The translations under genes were made by a program, and so were the position numbers. A model generated the notes under the pieces. That model saw nothing but the letters and a program-made list of their open reading frames with translations. It was not told the origin of the DNA and made no database searches. A DNA stretch of 64,000 nucleotides from contig JANXMY010000190.1 of assembly GCA_025354405.1 (NCBI GenBank), forward strand, positions 45,671 to 109,670, written 5' to 3'. Numbering within the stretch: the first letter of the stretch is position 1; each line of letters begins with the position of its first letter. Source of the DNA: Armatimonadota bacterium. GTDB taxonomy: Bacteria > Armatimonadota > Armatimonadia > Armatimonadales > Capsulimonadaceae. Positions 1 through 7,177 of the stretch are shown here, piece after piece.

Positions 1-472
1 AGAGCGCGACAGCGCAGATCAACGTCGTCAGCGAGTCGTTAGTCACGGACGCCGAAACGGCTAGGTTCGACGGAAGCAGACCGACCACTGCGGACGCTGC
101 CAGTGCCAGCAGGGGCTCCTCGGGCACCAGCGCAGTGACGGCGAGAAATGTCACCCAGATCAGCACTCCCCCCAGCAGAATCGAGACACAACGTACGGCT
201 TTTGTCGCAATCCCTTCCCCCTGGCCACGCGTCGCCAGGTAGACAGGAACGCAGAGGGCGTAGTAAAGGGGCGGCTGATGAAACTCATAGCCGTGCTGCG
301 GATCCGTGAAAACCGGCAGATGCCCCGAGGCCATCTTGGCGACATATTCCATATGCGCATTCTCATCCGGATTATGCTGGTCCGCCGTCGCCGCTGGGGT
401 CACGATGCTGTAGCCAGCGGCCAGAGCGAAATACACGAGAATCAATAGTGGCAGGAAGATGCGCTTTTCCAT
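1..472 (-). CDS. Membrane glycosyltransferase, GT39/DUF2142-like (3' end outside window)
   Basis: This is the N-terminal 157 residues of a polytopic membrane protein; the gene continues past the left edge. It opens with MEKRIFLPLLILVYF, a signal-anchor helix. Next come the acidic DENAHMEYV motif and HQPPLYYAL, the first-loop pattern of GT-C family glycosyltransferases (PMT/ArnT-like, DUF2142) that use polyprenyl-phosphate sugars outside the membrane. Further hydrophobic helices follow from about residue 85. The ATG directly follows the TAA of the upstream gene with no spacing, so the two are surely co-transcribed and probably translationally coupled. Acceptor and sugar cannot be told from sequence; cell-envelope glycan assembly is the likely role. 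The first helix and motif order are convincing, but the family label is tentative because the C-terminal half is missing. Confidence 0.7.
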   Translation of the reverse strand, partial: MEKRIFLPLLILVYFALAAGYSIVTPAATADQHNPDENAHMEYVAKMASGHLPVFTDPQHGYEFHQPPLYYALCVPVYLATRGQGEGIATKAVRCVSILLGGVLIWVTFLAVTALVPEEPLLALAASAVVGLLPSNLAVSASVTNDSLTTLICAVAL

Positions 473-2434
473 TTATTTCTTCTCCAATGGCAAAGCGTAT
501 ACTGCCAGGCCGTGCGATTCGAAAAGAGGTGGCCCGCTGCCGTCGGTCAGTGCGTAGACCTTATGCAGATACCCGGACGATTCCGGACCAATTGAAAAAT
601 ACCGGCGATTCACCAGAATATGCGTCACGCCCATTCCCTGCAAATTCGCCCGCAGATCGTCCGCAGTTTTCAGCTGTGCATAGGGAATCAGCGTGCTATG
701 CTGAGCGTCCCCCCAAAGATAGGAACGATCGCAGTAGAAGCCCATCGGATTACCGTAGAACACGACCTTTGAGTTTTCCGGAAGCTGCGTGTTGATATAG
801 TCCATGGCTGGATACGTCGTCTCGTTCTGCCTAAGGTATGCCGTTCGAGACTGCAGTCCAAAGGCAACCGGAATTTCCACGGTCAAAAGACTGACCCCAA
901 TATACCCTGTCCAGCCCAGTGAACAGACACCAAGGGCAGCCAGCGCCATCCCGGCGAGGGAGCGAACTGCGACTGCCTGCACCAGCACCCAGGCCGCGAG
1001 CAGGCAGAGCACGGGGACAAGTGGCAGCAAGTAGCGGGCATACTGCATCGTCGCAAACCACACGAGTACCGAGAGGACAGCAAAGATACTCAGAGCTTTC
1101 AGTCCTATCGGTGCTGCAGGCCCGCGTCGAAAGACTGGAAAGAACAGCGCGGCCAGCAGGACGGGCGACAGGGCGGAGAGCACCGTCTGGATATCGGTAA
1201 AAGGCTGAAGCGATGCCGATGGCGCTTTACCGGGCAAAGCTATTCCCGAAGGGGGAAGATGTCCGGGGACAGGGTACATCGTCAGGTTCCAGGGCAGCAA
1301 AACCGCCTGCGCGGCACTGCGCGCATCTTGGGGCGAGGTGCCAACACCAAAGTTTGCCTGTGCCGCACTATACTGTTTTGCGAGATCTGAATTCCAGTAG
1401 TTGCCACCTAAGAGATGATAATAAAAGGGGTAAATCGGGTTCCCTGTCGTAATTGTGGACTTGATGAACCAGGGAGAGCCGACGATCAGTGCCAGCCCGC
1501 ACCAGAGTGCCACGGACGAGATTGCTTTCACCGGAGCTTCGCGCTTGAAGCGCAGCCGCCAGAGCAGCAGCCCAAGTGCCAGCAGCAGCAGGGTCGAGAG
1601 GGAAGTCGCTTTCGTGCTCAGAGTCAGGCCCATCAGCACCGCCCCAGTCTGAAGCCAGCGCTCTTCGCGCCTGACGATACCAGTTCCAACCGCCAGCAGC
1701 GTCGCTGTCGCAAAAAAGGTCGGGGCCAGGTCCGCATACGCGATCCCCGCTTCCCAGAGGGCCAGCGGGGTGGAGGCGAACAGGAGTGCGGCGACCTGCC
1801 CGACACGCGGCGAAGAAAGCCGCACTCCGAAAGCATATATGGCGAGGCATGTGCCTATCCCGCAGCTGAAATGGAACAGCTTTGCCAGCACCACGCCGCT
1901 TTCCGTCCCCCGCACTAAGAAACTAAACAGGTACCACATCTCGGCGGTAAACGCAAAATTTGAGTGGTGTTCCCAAGGTAGTGAGTAGATACGATGCGCC
2001 TGCAGATAGATCTTCGGATCGGCCAGGTGGTAGGAGAGAGCGTCCCATTCCAGGTTCAGCGTCGGGGGGGTCCAGACGCCGATCAGGGCCACACTCGCCA
2101 GCAAAGCGAAGCACGCTGCGAGCCCCCACCCCCAGCGTGTGAGGCGGATCCCCGCCCGGATTGTCGCCTGTATTTCCAAAGCCATCGCCCGGTGCTGCCC
2201 GGCACCCAGCCCTGCCAGCAGCACAATTAGCCCCCAGCCTGCCGCCAAATAAAGACCGCCCAGCAAGCCGAGGGACAGCATCGCATACGCCAGCAGGCCC
2301 AGGCCCAGGGCGTAGCCAAAAAGGTTTCGCTCCAGCCGTGTCGCCGTATCCGGCAGCCTCAGCAGCTTTAGGACTGTCCGTCCTGCGGCTGTTGCCGCCC
2401 ATGCCGTCAAAACGAACAAGAGAAATTCCAGCAC
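473..2434 (-). CDS. Polytopic GT-C type glycosyltransferase, 653 aa
   Basis: Predicted integral membrane glycosyltransferase of the PMT_2/GT39 type. About ten hydrophobic segments run from residue 2 to about 530. The first large periplasmic loop carries WDALSYHLADPKIY, the acidic loop seen in dolichol/undecaprenyl-phosphate-dependent transferases, and the last 110 residues form a soluble domain. I chose the GTG start at 2434: an AAGGA lies six bases upstream and its G is the last base of the upstream TAG stop, giving a one-base overlap. A longer in-frame start exists but would run 60 bases into the upstream gene. With its downstream neighbour it forms a pair of envelope-sugar transferases. 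The substrate is unknown; the membrane transferase assignment is fairly firm. Confidence 0.72.
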   Translation of the reverse strand: MLEFLLFVLTAWAATAAGRTVLKLLRLPDTATRLERNLFGYALGLGLLAYAMLSLGLLGGLYLAAGWGLIVLLAGLGAGQHRAMALEIQATIRAGIRLTRWGWGLAACFALLASVALIGVWTPPTLNLEWDALSYHLADPKIYLQAHRIYSLPWEHHSNFAFTAEMWYLFSFLVRGTESGVVLAKLFHFSCGIGTCLAIYAFGVRLSSPRVGQVAALLFASTPLALWEAGIAYADLAPTFFATATLLAVGTGIVRREERWLQTGAVLMGLTLSTKATSLSTLLLLALGLLLWRLRFKREAPVKAISSVALWCGLALIVGSPWFIKSTITTGNPIYPFYYHLLGGNYWNSDLAKQYSAAQANFGVGTSPQDARSAAQAVLLPWNLTMYPVPGHLPPSGIALPGKAPSASLQPFTDIQTVLSALSPVLLAALFFPVFRRGPAAPIGLKALSIFAVLSVLVWFATMQYARYLLPLVPVLCLLAAWVLVQAVAVRSLAGMALAALGVCSLGWTGYIGVSLLTVEIPVAFGLQSRTAYLRQNETTYPAMDYINTQLPENSKVVFYGNPMGFYCDRSYLWGDAQHSTLIPYAQLKTADDLRANLQGMGVTHILVNRRYFSIGPESSGYLHKVYALTDGSGPPLFESHGLAVYALPLEKK

Positions 2435-3186
2435 TACTTTTCCTTCAGCGGCACAAGCCGCCCCGTAACACGCGGCTTGACGCCAGCGATATCCCACTCA
2501 AGGGTTGTCTGGCCCAGCCAATGCCCGAACCAGCCCGCCTGCGCGATCGGCACACCCGCGACGACTTTGAGTTCTTCTAATACATTGTGGCTGTGTCCGC
2601 CGACAATCAGGTCCAGTTCCGGGCAGGCCGCCGCGAGCCGTTCATCTTCACGCAGACCGATATGAGTGAGAGCGATCAAAGCATCTACGTTTGGCCGCAT
2701 GAGCGCGATTTGCTCCTGCGCTGCACGCACCGGGTCATCAAAAACGAACGCGCTCACCAGCCGAGCTGCCATGCGAGTAGTTACCATCGGCACGGTCAGC
2801 CCAAAGACACCCACGCGCAGACCATTTGGTAGGGTTTTGAGGAAGTGCGGGACGGTTGGCAAACTCTCTCCCTGGTCGTCGCGCCAGCGGATATTGGCGG
2901 ATAAAATAGGGAAGCTCGCTTTGCTGATCTTAAGCCGCAGCAGCGCATCGGCGATATGAAACTCCCGGTTGCCCAAGGTCATCGCATCGTAGCCGGTTTC
3001 GGACATCAGCGTTAAAATCGGCTCGCCGCCGGGCCGAACCCCGACATTGCCCGCCGAGATCGCATCCCCTGAGTCGAGCAGAAGCACGTTTTCATGGCTG
3101 GCCTTTGCTTGCCGTATCGTCTCAGCCTGAAGGTGGCTGAGATGGTTATGGAAATCGTTGGTGTGGAGAAGATGGAGAGTTTTCAT
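2434..3186 (-). CDS. Metallophosphoesterase, UshA/5'-nucleotidase N-domain family, 250 aa
   Basis: Calcineurin-like phosphoesterase of the 5'-nucleotidase (UshA/CpdB) branch. Visible metal motifs in order: LLHTNDFHNHL (Asp and His ligands) at residues 5-15, LLLDSGDAISAG near 37-48, TLGNREFH (the Asn-Glu/Asp pair), ALTHIG and VGGHSHN near the end. It stops right after this catalytic domain, so it lacks the C-terminal substrate-binding domain (5_nucleotid_C) of full UshA, and it has no signal peptide, suggesting a cytoplasmic phosphatase. The ATG at 3186 begins the conserved strand MKTLHLLHTND; the upstream in-frame extension is translated repeat sequence and was discarded. The downstream GT gene overlaps its stop codon. 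Family is clear, exact substrate is not. Confidence 0.85.
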   Translation of the reverse strand: MKTLHLLHTNDFHNHLSHLQAETIRQAKASHENVLLLDSGDAISAGNVGVRPGGEPILTLMSETGYDAMTLGNREFHIADALLRLKISKASFPILSANIRWRDDQGESLPTVPHFLKTLPNGLRVGVFGLTVPMVTTRMAARLVSAFVFDDPVRAAQEQIALMRPNVDALIALTHIGLREDERLAAACPELDLIVGGHSHNVLEELKVVAGVPIAQAGWFGHWLGQTTLEWDIAGVKPRVTGRLVPLKEK

Positions 3187-3198
3187 TGTGATGTTTCG

Positions 3199-3533
3199 GA
3201 GTTCGGAGCTCGCCTCGCAGCATTTTGGAATCCACCTCGCAGCCTTAGGAACCCACCCCGCAGCAAGCTGCGACCCTACCCGAAACGGGAGGGTGGACGG
3301 TTGGTAGACAGTGTGTTTAGCGATCTTAGTGGGAGGCATTCTCAAGAGCCTATCTTAAGAGCCTATTTGTAGGCGACAAGACTCAACAAATCTCTTCCCG
3401 CTCACCCTCCCGTTTCGGGAGGATCGACACGGAGTGTCGGGGTGGGTTCCGAAAGGTCACGGGGTGGATTCCCAAATGCTGCGAGGTGGGTTCCTATCCT
3501 GCGGGGCGAGTTCCTAAATGCTGCGAGATGTGC
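3199..3533. repeat. Mosaic of ~21-nt imperfect repeats in two inverted arms, plus hairpins
   Basis: The 349-bp gap between kdsC and the phosphoesterase holds no gene. Its left part carries units like CCACCTCGCAGCCTTAGGAA, and the right part carries the same unit on the other strand, at least seven or eight copies in all. Toward the centre both arms contain the palindrome CCTCCCGTTTCGGGAGG or a near copy (about 3283 and 3405). The two arms can therefore pair into a long stem. This is the style of dispersed intergenic repeat seen in many large bacterial genomes; its function is unknown. Confidence 0.75.
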
Positions 3534-3535
3534 TC

Positions 3536-4072
3536 CTATTGCTTTACTGTTCCGTCATTGACTCTCGCCTGTTCCAAAAACGCAGATTCGGCCTCTTCCA
3601 GCCGGCCCTGACGCCGTAAAATCTCCTCGATTGCATCCCGTACCGCCCCTGCCCCGCCGGACCGCGGTGTTACCCAGTCCGCTTTAGCCTTCAGAGTTTC
3701 CGCAGCATTCGCGACGGCGATTTTGACGCCCGCGACTTCAAATGCCGGCAAGTCATTAATATCGTCGCCAACATAGGCGACTTCGTTTGACTGCAGCTCA
3801 TACTTACTCATCAAGACGCGCATGGCGCTAGCTTTATCGCCGCACTTCTGCACTAAATCCTTGACTTTCAGCTCCGCCATGCGGTTTTCCACAGCACGGC
3901 TTGTCCGGCCCGAAATGACCGCAACCCGTAGGCCTACCGCCTGCGCCATCACGATCCCCAGGCCATCGGCAACATGGAAAGCTTTTGCCTGCACACCGTC
4001 GTCGCCATACAAAATCGTCCCATCAGTTAGAGTGCCATCGACATCAAGAACGATGAGCTTAACGTATCGCAT
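3536..4072 (-). CDS. kdsC: 3-deoxy-D-manno-octulosonate 8-phosphate phosphatase
   Basis: HAD-superfamily phosphatase that removes phosphate from Kdo-8-phosphate, a cytoplasmic step in making the LPS inner-core sugar Kdo. The nucleophile motif LDVDGTLTDG is at residues 9-18 (Asp10 and Asp12), VISGR is motif II, GDKASAM carries the motif III Lys, and YVGDDINDLP holds the metal-binding acids. The protein has no cap domain and is 178 aa, as expected for the tetrameric KdsC class. Its Shine-Dalgarno AAGGG overlaps the kdsD stop codon five bases away, so the two genes are coupled. Its presence argues for a diderm host that makes Kdo or a related ulosonic acid. A related C0-type HAD phosphatase is possible, but the kdsD neighbour makes KdsC very likely. 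Confidence 0.9.
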   Translation of the reverse strand: MRYVKLIVLDVDGTLTDGTILYGDDGVQAKAFHVADGLGIVMAQAVGLRVAVISGRTSRAVENRMAELKVKDLVQKCGDKASAMRVLMSKYELQSNEVAYVGDDINDLPAFEVAGVKIAVANAAETLKAKADWVTPRSGGAGAVRDAIEEILRRQGRLEEAESAFLEQARVNDGTVKQ

Positions 4073-4077
4073 AACCC

Positions 4078-5079
4078 TTAGACAATCCCCGCCTTGACTA
4101 AATCTTTGAGCATCAGCATACCAACAGGCTTGCCTTCGGTATCTACGACCGGGGCATCGCCGGCTTTCTGGCCGGGGAGCGGGTGGAAGTCGTCAAGTTT
4201 TCGCAGGCCTTCAGTCGCAAGGAGATCGGCAGTGATGACGCCGGGGTTAGGGGTCATGGCGGCGGTTGCAAGACGCGAAAGGAGCTGCGGATCGTCCAGC
4301 AGATGCCGTCGAATGTCGCCATCGGTGATGAGACCGGAGACACGGCCATCGGCATCGGTCACAATCGTTGCTCCGGCGTGGGCCTGCGTAATGGCAAACA
4401 TCGCTTCCAGCACGGTGCAGGTCTCCGGAACCACCGCAACGGCCTCGGCAGTGCGCATCACGTCGGCGACGCGCAGGGTCAGGCGGCGGCCCAGAGTCCC
4501 CGCCGGGTGCAGGTGCGCGTACTGCTCGGGGGTGAAATGACGGGCTCCCATCACGGCCACTGCTAGAGCATCGCTGAGAGCCAGCATCGCGGTGGTGCTG
4601 GTCGTCGGGGCAAGGTTCAGGTAGCAGGCTTCGCGATCGACACGGACATCGAGCACGACGGCGGCGGCGCGGCCTAAGGTCGAGTTTGGCTGGCTGGTAA
4701 AAGCGATCAGCGGCGTCTCCATCTGACGAATGGCGGGCAGGATGGCGGCGATCTCATCACTTTCGCCGCTGTAAGAAAACGCAATCACAACATCTCCAGG
4801 CTGGAGCATTCCCAGATCGCCATGAACTCCCTCGGCAGGGTGTAGATACAGGGCGGGTGTCCCGGTGCTGGCAAGAGTCGCCGCCATTTTTCCGGCGATT
4901 TTCCCGCTTTTACCCATGCCGGTCACGACGACCCGTCCCTTTGTTGCCAGAAGCAGCCGAATGGCAGCGGCCCAGGCTTCCGAGTCCAGCGTTTCTGCCA
5001 GCGAATTCAGCGCGAGAGCCGCTTCGGTCAGGACACGCCGTCCTTCCGCCGCCCATTCATTTTTGCCGCTCAGTGACAT
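4078..5079 (-). CDS. kdsD: Arabinose-5-phosphate isomerase (KdsD/KpsF), SIS plus two CBS
   Basis: Interconverts ribulose-5-phosphate and arabinose-5-phosphate, the first committed step toward Kdo. A SIS sugar-isomerase domain spans roughly residues 40-175, with GMGKSGKIAGKMAATL, the histidine-bearing LHPAEGVHGDLGML and the phosphate-binding SYSGESDE. Two CBS domains follow (about 205-260 and 270-330). The 333 aa length is normal for the family. kdsC follows after five bases, and the TolB-like gene ends three bases before its ATG, making a three-gene operon. No strong Shine-Dalgarno is seen, consistent with translational coupling. Confidence 0.93.
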   Translation of the reverse strand: MSLSGKNEWAAEGRRVLTEAALALNSLAETLDSEAWAAAIRLLLATKGRVVVTGMGKSGKIAGKMAATLASTGTPALYLHPAEGVHGDLGMLQPGDVVIAFSYSGESDEIAAILPAIRQMETPLIAFTSQPNSTLGRAAAVVLDVRVDREACYLNLAPTTSTTAMLALSDALAVAVMGARHFTPEQYAHLHPAGTLGRRLTLRVADVMRTAEAVAVVPETCTVLEAMFAITQAHAGATIVTDADGRVSGLITDGDIRRHLLDDPQLLSRLATAAMTPNPGVITADLLATEGLRKLDDFHPLPGQKAGDAPVVDTEGKPVGMLMLKDLVKAGIV

Positions 5080-5082
5080 AGT

Positions 5083-6408
5083 TTAATTTTTCTGCACCTG
5101 GGGGGAGAGTGCGTAGCTCGTGACATCCGCTTTGCCATCGGAGACGCGGGAAGGGCTGGTTCCATCTGGGCTGATGCGCCAGAGGTCGTGGCCGCCATTC
5201 GGCCGCCGCGCCAGGAAGTAGACGTATTTCCCGTCCAGTGAGAACTGTGCTGCTCCGGCATCGCCCCGGGCGAGAGGCTGGACCGTCCCACTGCCATCTG
5301 TAGGAACCCTGAAGAGCCCGAGGCGTTTGCGGGAAGCGAGATCGGGCTGCTGCCACAGCTCAAAGAGTAGGGCGCTGCCATCAGGCGAAAACACCGGGGC
5401 CTGCGGGCCAATCGCGGGGTCTGCAATCGGAGGGACCAGGCTGCGCTGAGCGATTCCTGACGCATCAAACTGCGCAAGAAGCGAACCTTTGCGGCCGCCG
5501 GGAAGTCCCTGCACATGCAGCAGGGCCACCGCAAGCCGCGCACCGTCTGGTGCCCAGGCTGGGTTGACAGAATCCGCGGAGGCGAGAGGAGGTCCACCTG
5601 CCTGACCGTTCTGCGTGCGGATGAGAGAGCTGCCAAGATCCGGAAGAACGACAAGGTTCTGCACCCCCGCATTTTCCTCGACGGCGGCCAGGCCAGGATT
5701 GGTACTGTCCGCTGTTTTTCGCCAGGCAAAGCCCGTGATGACTGCCTCCGCCTCCGGCTGCTGACTTTTGTCCACAGAACCCGGATGAGCACTTTGCAGG
5801 GAGGAGGGCAGGAGCGGGGAGCTTTCACCCTTTGTGACGTCACCCACGACCAGGGTTCCGCCGGCCAGATACCCCAGCAGAGAGTTGCTGGCAGGCGCAA
5901 AGGCGGGCTGGGCTTTCGCCCCAGGGTTATGCGTGATCTGGGCAACATTCTTGCCATCGCCGTCCATCACATAAATTTGGTTTTGGCCTTGGGTACGGTC
6001 CGAGACGAACGCCAGCTGATACCCGTCCGCCGTCCAGGCTGGACTCGCGTCCGAGAAGGCTCCGGAAGTCAGTGGATGCGCCCCGGTGCCATCGGCCTGA
6101 GACAGCCAGAGGTGCGAAATTCCCGGTGAGTTGGCATCGGACGCGTAAATTAGCGTTCCGGCTGTCGCGACGGCGTGACGCGGTTTCGGAGCAAAGAGGA
6201 GGAAATAAAGAAGGGCAGCCAGTGCGATTAGCAGGGTCGGGATAACTAGCCAGGGAGAAAATCGACGACGTTTATGGGTTGTCAGAGCCGCTGGCTCGTA
6301 GATGGGACGACCGGTCGGACGCGCGGCATTCAAGTTGAAACGCTCACTGCCGGTACGGACTTCAGGTTCCGCTGAAGAATTGTGATCAGGATTTGGAAGG
6401 TCGGTCAT
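5083..6408 (-). CDS. Membrane-anchored TolB/WD40-like beta-propeller protein
   Basis: A 441-aa protein with a basic cytoplasmic N-terminus (KRRRF at 47-51), one transmembrane helix at about 52-72 and a large extracytoplasmic part. That part is made of PD40/TolB-type blades: SPAWTADGYQLAFVSDRTQG, NPAWAPDGARLAVAL, APVFSPDGSALLFEL and AQFSLDGKYVYFLARRP, followed by WRISPDGT. Such propellers usually bind proteins or glycans; no enzyme motif is visible. I start at the inner ATG, which has AGAGG at good distance; an ATG 15 bases upstream has none. It leads the kdsD-kdsC operon, which hints at an envelope role, but the link is only positional. Confidence 0.8.
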   Translation of the reverse strand: MTDLPNPDHNSSAEPEVRTGSERFNLNAARPTGRPIYEPAALTTHKRRRFSPWLVIPTLLIALAALLYFLLFAPKPRHAVATAGTLIYASDANSPGISHLWLSQADGTGAHPLTSGAFSDASPAWTADGYQLAFVSDRTQGQNQIYVMDGDGKNVAQITHNPGAKAQPAFAPASNSLLGYLAGGTLVVGDVTKGESSPLLPSSLQSAHPGSVDKSQQPEAEAVITGFAWRKTADSTNPGLAAVEENAGVQNLVVLPDLGSSLIRTQNGQAGGPPLASADSVNPAWAPDGARLAVALLHVQGLPGGRKGSLLAQFDASGIAQRSLVPPIADPAIGPQAPVFSPDGSALLFELWQQPDLASRKRLGLFRVPTDGSGTVQPLARGDAGAAQFSLDGKYVYFLARRPNGGHDLWRISPDGTSPSRVSDGKADVTSYALSPQVQKN

Positions 6409-6443
6409 AATGCCTCTTTGCAAAGGAGCGTATTTTGAGCCCT

Positions 6444-6449
6444 ATTATA
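6444..6449 (-). promoter_or_regulatory. Candidate -10 box for the TolB-like/kdsD/kdsC operon
   Basis: The minus strand reads GGGTATAATAGGG here, a perfect TATAAT about 36 bases before the ATG of the TolB-like gene. No good -35 hexamer sits at 16-18 bases, so it may need an activator. The spacer from 6409 to 6576 holds nothing else I recognise. Confidence 0.45.
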
Positions 6450-6576
6450 CCCGTCACCGCAATGCCTTTATTTACTTTTCTGAATCCCTTCCGCTAAAAT
6501 GTCCTGGGCCGCGAGAGCTCCCGGAGATTGGGGGTGAGTTTTGGGCAAATATTTCTCGCCGTAAGCGTCACCAAAG

Positions 6577-7062
6577 TCATAAATTTTTCCCAACAGTCCG
6601 TGATTTTCTGAGGCGGACCGTCGTATTGACGCCATCAGACAACACCTCAACGGAATCGACCAGAGCCGTTATCAGGCAGAAACCCCGGCCATGAGTCGCG
6701 AATTCATCGGCTTCCGGCAGGCGCGCGAGAACGTCGAGGTCGGGGTGAAACCCGTTGCCTTGATTGCTGATATCGACGCGCAGTTCGTCGCTGCTCAGGC
6801 GTGAACAGGCGACGGTGAGAAGAGGATCAAGAACATCCTTCTGTCCATAATTGATCGCGTTATTACAGGCCTCGCCAACCGCCAGCAAAAGGGCGTCGGC
6901 GTCATCTACGCCCCAGAGCTGACGGCGCGTGAAGTCCGCGACCTGACGCCGCACCAAGCCCACCTGTTCTGGCATGGCGGGGACTTGAAGAAAGAGGTGG
7001 TCGGAGTCAGCGAATTCGCTGTGATCATCGGAATGGATTGGCTGAGGAGAATAGCTGTACAT
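6577..7062 (-). CDS. RsbW-like anti-sigma factor / serine kinase ATPase
   Basis: GHKL ATPase of the anti-sigma serine-kinase type (HATPase_c_2), 161 aa. The N-box AVGEACNNAINYG is at about residues 61-73, the G1 box VDISNQGNGF at about 96-105, and the lid segment THGRGFCLI further on. Members bind and phosphorylate STAS anti-anti-sigma proteins or hold sigma factors. No sigma or STAS gene lies beside it; the nearest are the separate rsbV-rsbW-sigB genes near 45 kb. The large GAF-domain protein lies directly upstream on the same strand, 115 bases away, and could feed signals to it. Kinase activity is assumed from family, the pairing from position. Confidence 0.85.
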   Translation of the reverse strand: MYSYSPQPIHSDDHSEFADSDHLFLQVPAMPEQVGLVRRQVADFTRRQLWGVDDADALLLAVGEACNNAINYGQKDVLDPLLTVACSRLSSDELRVDISNQGNGFHPDLDVLARLPEADEFATHGRGFCLITALVDSVEVLSDGVNTTVRLRKSRTVGKNL

Positions 7063-7177
7063 CTTTTACTAGTTCCTAAAAATAGACGATAGGTGATCGA
7101 AATGTAAGTGAGTGTCAAAACCAGAATAACGTGTTAAACATAATCGGCATTTTCCAGGTAATTAAACAGTAACAGAG

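Noticed and set aside
5070..5957. A 295-codon frame overlapping the TolB-like gene on the same strand
   Set aside because: The TolB-like frame shows regular propeller repeats; the alternative is low-complexity Ser/Arg-rich.
6468..6650. A 60-codon frame at the end of the RsbW-like gene
   Set aside because: Considered as a frameshifted extension, but the ATPase domain is already complete and no start signal is seen.
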